From positions 641,481-705,480 of the forward strand of contig BDSI01000059.1 in NCBI GenBank assembly GCA_003117195.1: DNA of 64,000 nucleotides, given 5' to 3'. The position numbers and the translations under genes were made by a program. This document shows positions 1 to 12,400 of the stretch, one piece after another (positions within the stretch are counted from its first letter, which is position 1; every line of letters begins with the position of its first letter). Source of the stretch: Eudorina sp. 2006-703-Eu-15. Its lineage: Eukaryota > Chlorophyta > Chlorophyceae > Chlamydomonadales > Volvocaceae. Under the pieces are notes generated by a model. That model was not told the origin of the DNA, did no database searches, and worked only from the letters and a program-made list of their open reading frames with translations.

Positions 1-695
1 GTGCCAGAGGGGGTGTGTGCCTTCGGCTGTTGCCTTGACAGGCAGTTCCTGGTCGGCGCAGATATTCGGTGTGTTTAGAAATGCAACCCGCCCGCCCGCC
101 CGATCCCAGGTGGCACCATACTTGCCACATAACCTACAAAGAAAATACGTACCATATGTAGGCGCGCGAACAGGCAACCGCGCCACCACCGCAAGGCAAA
201 TCACACAGCAAACAATAACTACGGAAACGCTTTTACGCACGCAAACGGATTTGTTACCGACCTGCGAAATGTATGACGAATGAAAAGTGTCGGTCCCCAC
301 GGAAGCAGCGTCGGTCGTCCGTCATGCGGGAATGCGGAAGGGAGCAAGTGGTGAGGCGAAGCGGAAGGGAACAAGGCAAAAAGACAGTAAATAGACAAGA
401 TGAAAAACTAATAGGTTACTATGGTGGTGGCGCGGCAACAGGCAAGAATCGCGGAGGAGGGATTTGTAGGCAGGGACGCGTACGGATGTGGTACGGATGC
501 GGTACGGTAACGTACGGATGGGGCGCAAGGTCGCAGACGGCAGTTGGGTGATGCCACATGTGCACATATTCGGTGTGTGTACAGGCAAGGGTAATTGAGT
601 GGCTGCCTTGCATGTTTCCGAGTTGGCTCAGCGCGTGTGGTCGCTTTCGATCCGGCGGGCGGGGGCCCCGCTCGGGGGCGTCCGGTTGGACCCAC

Positions 696-1549
696 CATCA
701 GCTGCTCCGCGACGCGCTTGATTAGGAACTGGCCCAGGTCGATGCCCTTGAGCCCCGGCTGGCTGGCCGAGATGGAGTAGAAGACGGCGGTGGTCGGCGC
801 TGGCGTGGCTGCCGCAGCTGCCATCGCAGCGTCTGAAGATGGCGAGGGCCGGGGCCCCGGCCCCGCGCCAGGCCGCGCGGGGTGCAGAGTGCCCGCGGCG
901 CCGTCATCGCGCCCGCCCTCGTGCTTGGCCGAGTCCCCGCCCTCGTCCTCGTGCAGGATGTCGTGCATGGAGGCTGCGGGCTGTGGCACTCCGGGGCGGG
1001 GGGAATGCACCCCGGATGATACCGAGCCGCAAAAAGGGCGGGGGCGCACTTGCTGTCATCGCCTGAGTGAGCGCGCGAGCTGGAGGACGAGGTCCTCGCA
1101 CAGCAACGGGCGTGCCTGACGTGGTCACCTCGGGCTCACCTCCGACCTGTACACACGCCCGGCGACCGGCTGGACCCACCATCAGCCGTTTCTCAATAAA
1201 CACACGATGGGTCAAGGGAAGCCAACCCAACGGCGTACGCGTACGGGGTTGCATCGTCAACGGCCTCGGACTTCGACGACCATCGACCAGCGACGCGCAC
1301 ACGCGCGCGCACAAGTGCCCAAGGAACGAACCCCCCAACAGCGCATAACAAACGGGGTTGTAAAATGTGAAGCCAACATCAAGTCATCAACAGCCGAAGA
1401 GGCATGGCGAACGCACCCAGCATCCCCCCAAGATTGGCATTGCATCCCCTCCCTCCCAACGACGCACGCGAAGACGACACACAACACACCTACCGGCAAC
1501 CGGACAGCGCCGCCACGCACCCGTCCCACCCCCGAACCGCCTGACCACA

Positions 1550-1606
<57 letters not shown>

Positions 1607-4086
1607 TTCCCTCGCTCCACTGCTCCCAGCCGTGTAATCGTCCCAACCCCAGCCCAACCCCAGCCCAACCTCAGCCCTCTCACCCTGTCCCAGCCCCAGC
1701 CCAGCCCTCCCACCCGGTCCCAACCCCAACCCCCTCACCCTGTCCATCAGCGCCGTGTGCAGCACCACCAGCGGCTCCCCCGGCATGCTCGGGTGCGTGA
1801 AAGCGAACACGCGGCGCCGCGGACCCAGCCGCCGCCGCAGCTCCTCCCAGCTGCCTCCCAGCGGGTGCACCGCCTCACACTGCATCACCCGCTCCTGCGC
1901 GCGTGTGTGTGTTCAATGAGAAACCCGCCCAGAACCGCATGTGTGTGTGTTCAGAAATGCAACGCACCCGCCCGCCATGTGTGTGTATGAGGAGCATGTG
2001 TGATGTGCGCATGTCTGTGTGTTTAGATAAGCGACCCCCCAGGGTCGATCACCACCCGGTACGCGCCCGCCCCGGTCCGCACCAGCATCGCCGCGGAGGA
2101 CTCCTGCCACGAGATGGGCTGGAGGTGCAGCAGGCCCACACTAAACCACTCCGCCAGGGACTGCCTGCGGGGGCGGGGGCGGGGGGGATGGGGCCGATCG
2201 GGCGGTCAGTGCAGGTGGGCCTTATGTGCCGCAAAGGGGCTGGGGCGCGGCGGGTGGATCGTTGGGATTGCGGCGGGCGGTTGGACCAACAGCAGGGAAC
2301 CACAACCCGCCTGTCTATCTATTTATCTATCTATCAATCGCGGCCGACGCGCACCTGACCCGACCTGAGGTGGTCCGCCAGGGCCCGCAGCGGCGCCCCC
2401 GCGGAGGGTCCGGCAGAGGCTTGCTGCGCCGCCGCCAGCTGCAGCACATCGGCCCGCAGGTCCACTAGGAACTTCATCCCTGCGGCAAAGGCGGAGGCAA
2501 TGGTGTTGGTGGCGAAAGGGGTGGTGATGGTCAATGTGATGGCGGCGGGATGGCGGTGATGGACCGCAGGCTAGACCACGAATCACCCTCTGCGTCTGGT
2601 TTTCCGTTCTGCTCCCTATCACCCCACCTCTGTTGTGGGTGTTTCCACCAACCACCAACCAAACCCCTGGGGTCGGTCGGTCTGCCTCTCTGCCAGGCAC
2701 CCGACCCCCGCGACCCTCTCTGCCAGGCACCCGACCCCCGCGACCTTCTCTGCCAGGCACCCGACCCCCGCGACCCTCTCTGCCAGGCACCCGACCCCCG
2801 CGACCCTCTCTGCCAGGCACCCGACCCCCGCGGCCCTCTCTGCCAGGCACCCGACCCCCGCGACCCTCTCTGCCAGGCACCCGACCCCCGCGACCCTCTC
2901 TGCCAGGCACCCGACCCCCGCGACCCTCTCTGCCAGGCACCCGACCCCCGCGGCCCTCTCTGCCAGGCACCCGACCCCCGCGACCCTCTCTGCCAGGCAC
3001 CCGACCCCCGCGACCCTCTCTGCCAGGCACCCGACCCCCGCGACCCTCTCTGCCAGGCACCCGACCCCCGCGACCCTCTCTGCCAGGCACCCGACCCCCG
3101 CGACCCTCTCTGCCAGGCACCCGACCCCCGTGACCCTCTCTGCCAGGCACCCCACCCCCGCGACCCACCCTGAGGCGCCTGGCTGATGGGCAGGAAGAGC
3201 TGCGTGTACAGCGGTTGGCAGGCGCTGCGAAGGCGGTCGGCCGCTCGGTAGGTGGCCTCGGGCGCCTGGTGCCCCGCGTCGGTCTCCGAGGTGGCAGCGG
3301 TGTCCGCCGCCGCCGCCGTCTCGTCACGCGAGTGCGCCAAAGGCGGGTCCGACGGCCGAGCCGCCAGCGCCGATTCCCAGAGCTGTACGGCGGACCTCAC
3401 CTCCGTCACTGTGGTACGGGGCACAGGACGGGCGAACGGCCACAGGCGGCGAAAAACACGACCAGACGACGCGTCGGGGACATCTCGACATCGGACAAGC
3501 GGAGAAACAGTCGCTACTGAGGCCGGACGCCGCACCCACCTGAGAGACCCATCTCCTGCGAAACCAGGCTGACGAACCCAAGCCGCTCCTGGGGGCCCTG
3601 CAGGTCCTGGTATGTCTGGGAGGGTGATGGATGTGGGGGAGAGGGGGGCCGACAGGTTGACCGGGCGTGGAACGCGGCTTGTGGTGCGGAATGCGCCGGA
3701 CGGTCCTGAGGTGCATCCTTGGGATGTCATGTCAGGGGGGCGCGGGCAGGTCAGTCACCAACCTGCATGAAGGCTCGGACCAGCCCGTCGGGGACGAGGC
3801 CGCCCGGCACCTTGCGTGTGAATATTCGAAGCAGCTCCTTGACCAGAACAGCGCATCTTCCCATGCTGCCGGTTGATGGCTGTGCTGGCGCTCCATTGGT
3901 GCCATCGAGACTCGCAGAGCGGCTCGGTCCCGCGCCAAGATGGCCTTTTGCGTCGCGTGATTCAATTTCAACGTGCTGCTGGAGTTGCTGGAGAACTTGT
4001 CGGAGGTTGTCAACGCCGGCGATGCTGCTTGCTTGACGACATCTGACAGGCAGCAGCAGTGACAGCCTTTGGCCTGCGGCCAACAT
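696..4086 (-). CDS. MLYCD: Malonyl-CoA decarboxylase, 5' seven exons (continues past left edge)
   Basis: Converts malonyl-CoA to acetyl-CoA and CO2. Exons on the minus strand: 4086-3763, 3615-3540, 3408-3169, 2479-2365, 2164-2083, 1894-1739 and 980-696. All join in phase and give 426 residues. The final exon ends ATG|gtgggt, and the C-terminal third of the family lies beyond position 1. Recognised family motifs are AADRLRSA..LYTQLF (near residue 195), KFLVDLRADVL, LAEWFSVGLLHL, CEAVHPLGGSWEELRRR, PGEPLVVLH (317-325) and VFYSISASQPGLKGIDLG (397-414). The known catalytic Glu and Ser of the family are expected in the PGEPLVVLH and FYSIS segments; the catalytic His would be off-window. The N terminus (MLAAGQRLSLLLPVRCRQAS) is Arg-rich and lacks acidic residues, like a mitochondrial presequence. 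An Ala/Pro/Gly-rich insert (about 342-395) is not expected from the animal enzyme. Introns carry the (CT)n and 30-bp repeats listed separately. Confidence 0.94.
1551..1611. repeat. (CT)n microsatellite
   Basis: Nearly pure CT dinucleotide run in the malonyl-CoA decarboxylase intron between 1738 and 981. Two units are interrupted by TTT near the right end. Confidence 0.95.
2689..3158. repeat. 30-bp minisatellite, about 16 copies
   Basis: Direct repeat of a 30-bp unit containing CTCTGCCAGGCACCCGACCC, almost identical across copies, with single-base variants (CGACC/CGGCC, one CTTCTC, one CGTGAC). It fills most of the malonyl-CoA decarboxylase intron between 3168 and 2480. The unit length is divisible by three, which creates long spurious open frames on both strands. 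Confidence 0.97.
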
Positions 4087-4480
4087 CTGTATGGGACAGA
4101 AAATAATGGCTATGGAAATTGTGGCTATGTCATCAATAGTGGTCACTTGTCGTCACTGAATCAAGTATGAAGATAGTCAAGCCCCGGCGATGCTTCATGT
4201 TTGTAGCTTTGCGCAAAATTTTAAACTCAGGATTGTGAGCAGTATTCATCGCGGCGAGGCTCACGCGGCCCAGTACCTCGAGCGCACGAGGAGAATGAAC
4301 GCCAACCGCAGTCCGTTGTTCGTTTTAACATCCATGCTAGATGCTACGGTGTTGCCGTGGCAGCCCACAACTCGCACTGGCAGCGTTTTTACGCTTTCAT
4401 TTAGCATGATCCGAATAAATGCAAAACAACCGCAAGAGTGTTACCGTACGGCATCGAAGGCAGGCCCTCGAGGGCGCAGT
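4087..4480 (-). promoter_or_regulatory. Putative promoter/5' region of malonyl-CoA decarboxylase
   Basis: Sequence directly upstream of the start codon at 4086 is clearly lower in GC than its surroundings (for example around 4120-4330). That fits a promoter or 5' UTR. No TATA box or other defined element could be assigned. Confidence 0.4.
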
Positions 4481-5150
4481 GTGCGCCCTTTGTGCGCCCT
4501 TTGACGGATGACCGTTGTGGGGGAACACATGTTTATAGCCGTAAGGCCTGTACAACATGTAACAACCAACCAACCAACCAACCAGGCCCTCGAGGGCGCA
4601 GTGCCGAGCTGCCGACGGGCCGGCCGCCCAATAAGCTTCAATTGGTACGAGTCTCCACCTTCAAAGGTTCAAGCGCACAAACGCTCTGCGGGGTCGCGAT
4701 CCGGCGACACCCGCCCGGGCTCGCTGAAAAGCGCCTCAAGGCGCAACTGAATCCCTCTGCATCGTACCGCCTGCTGGCCTAAATCACCACATAGGCTCCC
4801 TCCCCGGTCCCCGCCCGCCATGTGATTCGCTCGGCGGGTCTGGCGTGGTATCCAGGAGATAGAGGCAATCCTGGCGCGCCGGTAACCTGGTGTGTTTGTT
4901 GGCCTGTATGGCTGCATGACAAACTCCCCCGGGTGATGGTAGGGGTTTATGAGATGAGGCGCCGACGAAGCTATGTGGGTCCGTTGGAGCACCCGGTCGG
5001 GACTCGGGTCCACCTTGTAACGGTTACTATTACCACAATAGTACGCACCAGGGCGTAATGCTCTTTTCACTGCAAACAGGTTTTTTCTAACACCGAAAAC
5101 ACAAAAACTCCGAAAAAACACCACGTCGTCCCACAACAGTGCTTGCCTGA

Positions 5151-5590
5151 AGGCCTTTGCCATCCTCGCCACCGCCACTTAGCCCAAGTTTGCCATCCTC
5201 GCCACCGCCACTTAGCCCAAGTTTGCCATCCTCGCCACCGCCACTTAGCCCAAGTTTGCCATCCTCGCCACCGCCACTTAGCCCAAGTTTGCCATCCTCG
5301 CCACCGCCACTTAGCCCAAGTTTGCCATCCTCGCCACGCCACTTAGCCCAAGTTTGCTTAGCCCAAGTTTGCCATCCTCGCCACCGCCACTTAGCCCAAG
5401 TTTGCCATCCTCTTAGCCCAAGTTTGCCATCCTCGCCACCGCCACTTAGCCCAAGTTTGCCATCCTCGCCACCGCCACTTAGCCCAAGTTTGCCATCCTC
5501 GCCACTTAGCCCAAGTTTGCCATCCTCGCCACCGCCACTTAGCCCAAGTTTGCCATCCTCGCCACCGCCGCTTAGCCCAAGTTTGAACCA
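5151..5590. repeat. 33-bp minisatellite, about 13 copies with truncated units
   Basis: Direct repeat of a 33-bp unit that begins GCCATCCTCGCCACCGCCAC and ends CTTAGCCCAAGTTT. Several units are internally deleted (around 5333-5415 and 5500), which suggests slippage. Confidence 0.95.
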
Positions 5591-8057
5591 ACCCTGCTCT
5601 GCCCTTCACTCAAGAGTAGGCGCCCTGGCTACCCGCCCCTCGCTTTCCCGGTGAGACTGCGGGGACCTGTCCATGCAGTACAACACCGCATCCATCCGTA
5701 CAATCAGATACGACGGGATGGACGAGCATACCGTACTGGTCGCGGTCGATTAACGGGGTTTTGCTCCGCGGCCCCGATCCTGGTCGGGGAGACAGCCGCC
5801 CCGCAGCAAAGCTGCGCCGCGCGGGCACCGGCCCCCCACCATCACCATCATCATCACCCAGGTGTGTGTGTTCTCACTATGTCGACCGCGTACCAGCAGC
5901 AACAGCAACCACAACCTTCGCCCCCACCATCACGACGCAACGCGATCAATCGAACAGAACAGACATCGCTTCACAAAAGCTACTGCTGATCACCACTTCT
6001 CCTGCATCACAATTGTTATTCAGGATGCCAAACATCCCAACGGCAGTTGTACGGACGTGCGAAAGTGCCATGCCGTACCGCGCCGTACAGGTCACGCGCA
6101 AACCGAGGTCGCGGGTGACTTTGCACCGGGTCCCGCCGGGAATACGGGGGGTGTGTTACTAAAGCAGGCAGAACAGGTGTGCGTGACATGCGAGCGGCCG
6201 AGTGGCGCCCGAAAGTTTTGCCCGCACGCGTATATACGGCATAATATACCCATTGCCCGACCCATATACTAAATAGAAAGCTGCGGTGTCGGAAGAGCGC
6301 TGTCGATTTTTGTCGCGCGGGTAGTGTGTGTGTGTGTGTGCGCACATTCTCAGGCAGGCAGAACAGGAGTGCAAGGGGCTGCGTGGCGCCAAATATTTGC
6401 CCCGTATGCGTCCACCATACACTCATCGCCCGACCCATACAGTAAATAAAAGGCACCGGGCCCCTCCGCGAATACCGTGTGTGTGTGTAGCTATGTACGG
6501 ATGTCACGTGAGCAGGAATCGCCATCGCTCCAGGGCACCGCTTCGCGTACCGCACCTCAGGGCGGGATCCTCCTCCCAACACGTCGCCCCCGCCACCCGT
6601 GCCCGCCGCTGTCCCGGGCTCCCTGCCGTGGCTCCCACGTCGCCTGCCGCACCCCACCCCACCCCGGCCCCACCCCACGCCTCTCCTTCCAACAACCGCC
6701 GACCCGGCTGCGGATCTGGCCACAGCCTCCAAGCAGTCACGGCAGTGTGAACGAATTCTCGCGCGTAAAACCGGGGCATTGCCCGCATCGAACACCCGGG
6801 TGCTTCTAGTAACCCCTTCCCAGTGCCCCCATTTCTTTGTAGCTTCCCTGACCCCAGAAGTTCCGGTGCCTTCCACCCCCTCTCTCGCTTCCACCACTCC
6901 ACCACGCAACTGCCGACCCGGATAGGCCAGTACGACAGTACGGCATGGCGCGAGGTGCCCCCGCATCCGCGAACCAGGGCGAACCCTTCTCCTCCCCTTC
7001 CCCGCGCAAACCCCCGCGCGACCCCGGGTCTGCTTCGAGGGCATCTGCTAGGTGTCGTGTGGGGACGGAGGGAAGGAGGAGGCCACGGCGACACCCGTCG
7101 TGGCCCCGGGGCACTGGAACCCTCCCACCGGTATCACCAACCTATCGCGTACACCGCGACGAAGCAAGCGCACACGATACACGCCCTCCCGCGGCGGAGG
7201 GCCGGGCTGCCGGGCCCCCCTGGAGCCCCTTCAGGCGCGCGCGTGGACGTGAACGTTCCGTTATCCCGTCCCGGAGCAGTTCACAGGAACCCAGTTCTTC
7301 TGGCAACTAAGTCTGGGGAGCAGTACGGACGTAGTGTACGACATGGGTGGTAAGTGATGAGGAACTGTACGATGCGATGCGAGTGGGATGCTTTCCAACG
7401 GTCTTCAACCTTCAACCTCTCGCCCGAGCCGGCGGGAGCCACCCGCATTGCGAAACGCAACACAACAATAAAGATGGATGATGGTGGTAATGATGGATGA
7501 CGGTGCGGGGGAGGATGACGTGGAGAATGTGGACGTGCGCCGTGGCTGCGTGCATTCGGTACCCCATCGGCAACTGCAAAAGGCTTCCCCGTCAACCGAC
7601 CAACGAACCAACCGACTGACAGCTCACCCAGCAATGGCGAGAATTCCCCCAGTACGGCAGTACCGGCACGAAACAGTCTCTCGCCAAGTAGCCAACACCC
7701 GCAAAACACCCACGGCGACCTCCAAGAACCACATTCCACACCACATTCCACACCACATTTCACAAGAGCGCCTCCGCCAATGCTGCCGACAAGCCGCCAC
7801 CCTGCATCGTCAGCTACCTGTGTTTAGAGAAGAGACCCGTCCGACCCAAGCCGAGGAGGTCAGCTACCTGTGTGTTGAGTCCCGCCTCGATTCCCGCCGT
7901 GAATTGTGGAGTTCCCTGTGGAAGGTTCGTGGAAGGTTCGATCGGGCGGTGTCGTACCAGTCTCCGTTGCCGTTGCTGGCGCCCCCCAACCCAACCCAGG
8001 CCCGCAGCCACCGATCCCCACCCACGCGGCCTAGCAGCTTGTAAGAGTGCCACCCAA

Positions 8058-8505
8058 CATGCCAGCCACCACATCCCACCACGCCAGCCACCACCTCCCA
8101 CCATGCCAGCCACCACATCCCACCACGCCAGCCACCACATCCCACCACGCCAGCCACCACCTCCCACCATGCCATGCCATGCCAGCCACCGCCTCCAACC
8201 ATGCCATGCCAGCCACCACCTCCCACCATGCCAGCCACCGCCTCCCACCATGCCATGCCAGCCACCGCCTCCCACCATGCCAGCCACCGCCTCCCACCAT
8301 GCCATGCCAGCCACCGCCTCCCACCATGCCAGCCACCACCTCCCACCATGCCATGCCAGCCGCCACCTCCCACCATGCCAGCCACCGCCTCCCACCATGC
8401 CAGCCACCACCACCCACCATGCCAGCCGCCACCTCCCACCATGCCAGCCACCACCTCCCACCATGCCATGCCCGCCGCCACCTCCCACCATGCCAGCCAC
8501 CGTCT
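8058..8505. repeat. Imperfect tandem array built from CCACCATGCCAGCCAC
   Basis: About 450 bp of irregular repeats that mix CATGCCAGCCACC, CACCTCCCAC and duplicated CATGC steps. No unique spacer sequences separate the units, so it is not CRISPR-like. Confidence 0.93.
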
Positions 8506-8686
8506 ATATTGGCAGGGTTCAGACGCCCTGACCCGCCAGCGCGCTTAACTCCTGTCGGCCGCGCCAAGAGTACCCCCGTCCCCGCATCCAACTGTCCTGG
8601 GGTACGGCAGGAGCCTGCTTCCTCTACTGCCACCGCCGCCGCCAACGCCGCAATCGACGCGTTGCCTTCCGCCGCCTTCCCGGTCC

Positions 8687-9173
8687 TCATTCCCGGCCCT
8701 CATCGTCGCCCGCGCACAGCTTCATGGCTTCAATCCCGCACGTACCCACGTCGACGGCGTCGCCCTTCTTGCCGCCAGCATCACCCCCGGGGGCCCCGCG
8801 CCCGTCCGCCGCCGCCGCCGCGTCGCTGCCCTCCAGCGTTAATTGTACGGCGCTGTCCGTGATTAAGGCGCTGGCCGCCGTCACCGTCATCGTCACCGCC
8901 GTCGAAAACGAGGGCTCCGCCTCCGCCTCCGCCTGCGCCTGCGCCGCCGCCGCGGGCACCATCTCCGCCACGTGGACTCCGCCAGGGCACGCCGCCGCCA
9001 CCTCCGCCTCCGCCGCCGCCGCTGCCGGCACCGCGACAGGTGTGCCCGGCTCAAGCTCGATTTGGCCCAACGTCAGACGCTCTGCAGCACGCCGCGCCTT
9101 CACCTCGTTCTGCGGGTACACCAGCACCACCAGCACCGGCGCCGTCCACTTCACTTCTTTGACCCTCGTTACC
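8687..9173 (-). CDS. Possible C-terminal exon of the adjacent kinase, or exon of an unidentified gene
   Basis: Open frame of about 160 codons ending in TGA at 8687. It has no ATG near its 5' end but has possible acceptors there (an AAACAG near 9200 and AAAGAAG near 9160). The predicted peptide has a basic start, then VLVVLVYPQNEVKARRAAER, an Ala/Glu-rich middle and an end like EAMKLCAGDDEGRE. High third-position GC and an ordered composition look coding, but no family was recognised. It could extend the first kinase if the transcript is spliced at CGG|gtaagg (9529/9528) or GTAAG|gtggtt (about 9524) rather than stopping at 9481. Neither junction gave an unambiguous phase match. Confidence 0.3.
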
Positions 9174-9480
9174 CGTGTCCGTCTGTTTCACGTTTCAAAC
9201 CAGTGCCCGTTTCGCTCGGTTGACGAATTTCCGTTTCGCTGCATCATCGCCTCCTCAGCGTAACGCCATCCCGCGGTGGTGCCTCCAGGCCGTGTGTGCA
9301 GGACGAGTGCGGGAATCACGCGCACGGCATGGAGTTGCACCACAGGCCCGGTGCCGTACAGATTCCATGCCGTACATACAGATCCAACCTCGGAACCAGG
9401 AGAGACCAACGGCCTTCAGCAAGCATGGCAACACCGCTCCAGGGTACCTACCGTATCATCCGATACCCGTACCCAACTAA

Positions 9481-12400
9481 CTAACGAACTACCAATAAAT
9501 TCAGAATCCAGAGTCCCAACCACCTTACCCGTACGACAAGCTCTAGATCCACCAGCTGGCTCTCCAGTTCCACGAAGGTGGGTCGCTGCTCGGGGTCGGG
9601 TGCCATGCAGCGGCGGCCCAGCGCGCACAGGTCAGGCCACACCGCGTCCGGCCACTCGGGGGCCAGATCCTGCAGACTGACGCCCATCATGATCTGAGCT
9701 GCAAGGGGGGGAACGGGGGACAGTGCGGGTGAGGGGTGTGCGGGCAAACGGGAGAAAACGAACACAGAGGACTGGAGACGATACAGCGGCCCGCTGGCCC
9801 GTCGCCAGCCGTACATGGCGGCAACCCACCCAGTTGCATTGCACCAGGTTGGGTTGATAGACAAAACCCTAGGTGCCCGACCTAGCGCTTGACCCCTGCA
9901 GGAGCGCTCTCCGCGGGTGCGGGGCGCAGGACTCGGGGCCCGGCCTGGAGCGCGTCCGATGGTTTCAAGCGTCCCATGGGTCGGTGAGTCGGTCCCATAC
10001 AGGTCACACGGTCCCGGGGTACGGCCGTCGCAGCGTCGTACAGGCTCATCCGTACACGTGTTCAAAACACTCCTTTAGTCGGCGGGGGAAAGAGATGTCG
10101 GTCCGCCGGGGTCGGTCCAACCGCGGTCCTGTTTTGCCTGCTGGACCCACAGCCCCAGACATCGTGATGGCCACTGCTGCGTAGCGCCGCCCATCCTCAA
10201 ACCTAAAACCTAAATGTGTGTGCACTCTGGGTCCGCCCCCGACACGCCCGCGTGACATCATACGCTGGCAGCATGTAGTCAGTCCGCAGCTCCCCACGAC
10301 GACCCGTACAGTCGTACAGTCGTACCCACCAACGGAAAGACCCTCGTACACTCGCTGCCCCGTCAGCATCTCCCACAGGATGATGCCCATGGCGTACACG
10401 TCCGCGGCCTTGGACACGGTGCCCGTGTACGACTCGGGGCACATGTACGCCACCGTACCTGCGGCACGCCGTACAGCATCGCGACAGCATCACGGCGGCA
10501 TCAGCAGCAGCAGCACCAACACCACGCGGCGCCGCACCCGGGCATGTCGCTGGGGGCATCGTATGCGTCGCACTACTGCTGCGCGCAACATGTGTTTTTA
10601 TACCTGGTACCTGCGCACTGGGGCGCCCTCTTTCTGGTCTTTCAGGGCAGTCCGGATAGCTCCCAACCATCGCGCAGTTTGGCGTGCATGGCACGTGCGC
10701 GCTGGTTGGGGCAGTTGCACACGTGCGCGTTGGTTGGCATCTTAGTGAGCTCGGTATTGGTATTGTTGAAGGGCAACCCATTGAATCTACGGCATCCAAG
10801 GAAATGGGAAACCGCCAAAGCAACTACGACGCCCACTGGGTCGCCATCCCCGACCCGCCCCAGGCTGGTTTGCCCCGATCGTCAACCGCCTGGGCGCTGT
10901 GGACGACCCTCTGCCGCGTACCGTACGGCAGCCGTGCGTTTCGTGTCGTGTACGACACCACCACCTCCGCGCCTCAAACACACCCGCCGTGCGTGCTTCC
11001 CCTGCCCCCCTTCCCGCGTGTGACAGCCCCTCCCTCCCTGTCCGCCCGCCGCCCCGCTGCCCCCACCTACCCTGCGTGGACGACTCCGCTTTGCTCCGGT
11101 GCCCCAGCACGTGGGAGAGGCCGAAGTCAGCCACCTGCCAGCCGCGGACCGGGCGGGGCCGGGCGGGGCCGGGCGGGGCGGGGCGGGGCAGGGCGGGGCG
11201 GGGCGGGGCGGGGCGGGTCGGGGCAGGTCGGGTCGGGTCGGGTCGGGTCGGGTCGGGTCGGGTCGGGTCGGGTCGGGTCGGGTCGGGTCGGGTCGGGTCG
11301 GGTCGGGTCGGGTCGGGTCGGGTCGGGTCGGGTCGGGTCGGGTCGGGTCGGGTCGGGTCGGGTCGGGTCGGGTCGGGTCGGGGCGGGGCGGGGCGGGACG
11401 AGGCTTGCAGAATGGGTTTCGTGCCCACCAAAAACCAGCCGCTAGAAACCCGGCCCACTTGTGTCAATCAAGGCAGCGACACCGCAAACGAGCACCAAAC
11501 TGATGTTAGGATGGACGAAGACGGCGACGGGTCAACGCCGGCGAGCGCAGTAGTAGCCGATGTGTTCAGACAGTGGACGGCTGACCAGTTGGGTAGTCGG
11601 GCATGTGACAGACTGTAGTGCAGCATGACGTCGTCTACTGCGCGCGAACTGAACAGAATCCCCAATGCTAACGAGAAGAGTGGTAAACCCAAAGACTGCT
11701 ACCTAGCTGGGGGGAAGAGGGCAACGCCCCTTCCCTGGCTCCCCCCGGTGGGGTGTATCGCCTCCAGCCCTCTGTCCTCGCCCCTCTTTCCCTCCTGCCC
11801 CGCCTCCCCCTCACCCCTCCTCGGTGGTTCTATTCCCCCCTCCGGTACCCAGTCCCCACCTTGGCCGTGTAACCTCTACGGTCCATTCGGGATTTCGCCA
11901 GCAGCACATTCGCGGGTTTCAGGTCGCCTGACACGGGCGGGGGGGCGAGGCGGCAGGCAGGCGGGGGAGGGGGGGTGTAGGAAACTGGTAGACATTTCAG
12001 GCAGGCGGGGGAGGGGCAGCAGGCGGGGGGGAGGCCGAGCAGGCGGGGCGGGGCGGCAGGCGGGGCGGGACGGGGCAGTGGTGGCACAGTCCCAGTTGGC
12101 GACACGGCGAGGGGAGGGTGAGGGGAGGGTGAGGGGAGGGTGAGGGGAGGGCGAGGGGAGGGCGAGTGCAAGGAGCGGAAACGGACGGTGATTGGAATGC
12201 CCTCCGGTCCTCATCAACACAGGCCCAATGCCTTGAACTCTCTGTTCCTGTCCTCAGCATCTTGTGTTCTCTAAGTTTCAGGGGTTAACGCTCGAGCCTG
12301 TCCTGCCTGTGCGGCTACCTCAGTTCCTGATGCTTCATCTCTGCTTGCTCTCCTACAAAATCCTTACCCCCCCTTTGGCCGTACTCCCACCCCGGCCCCA

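Larger units (their letters stand above)
4481..8686. other. Intergenic region, repeat-rich, no supported gene
   Basis: Between the malonyl-CoA decarboxylase start and the downstream end of the first kinase. It holds a 33-bp minisatellite, two copies of a dispersed GGCAGAACAGG repeat (6160-6270 and 6353-6445), an imperfect CCACCATGCCAGC array and many scattered GTACGG/CCGTAC words. Long open frames here follow the repeats or the GC bias. None shows a recognisable protein motif. Confidence 0.6.

Noticed and set aside
2531..3730. Long minus-strand frames of about 330-400 codons over the 30-bp repeat
   Set aside because: They run through an intron minisatellite; only the portion 3408-3169 fits malonyl-CoA decarboxylase, and in a fixed frame.
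5151..5590. Array with 33-bp units resembling CRISPR repeat length
   Set aside because: Units are directly adjacent with no unique spacers, and no cas genes are present; it is a minisatellite in a eukaryotic genome.
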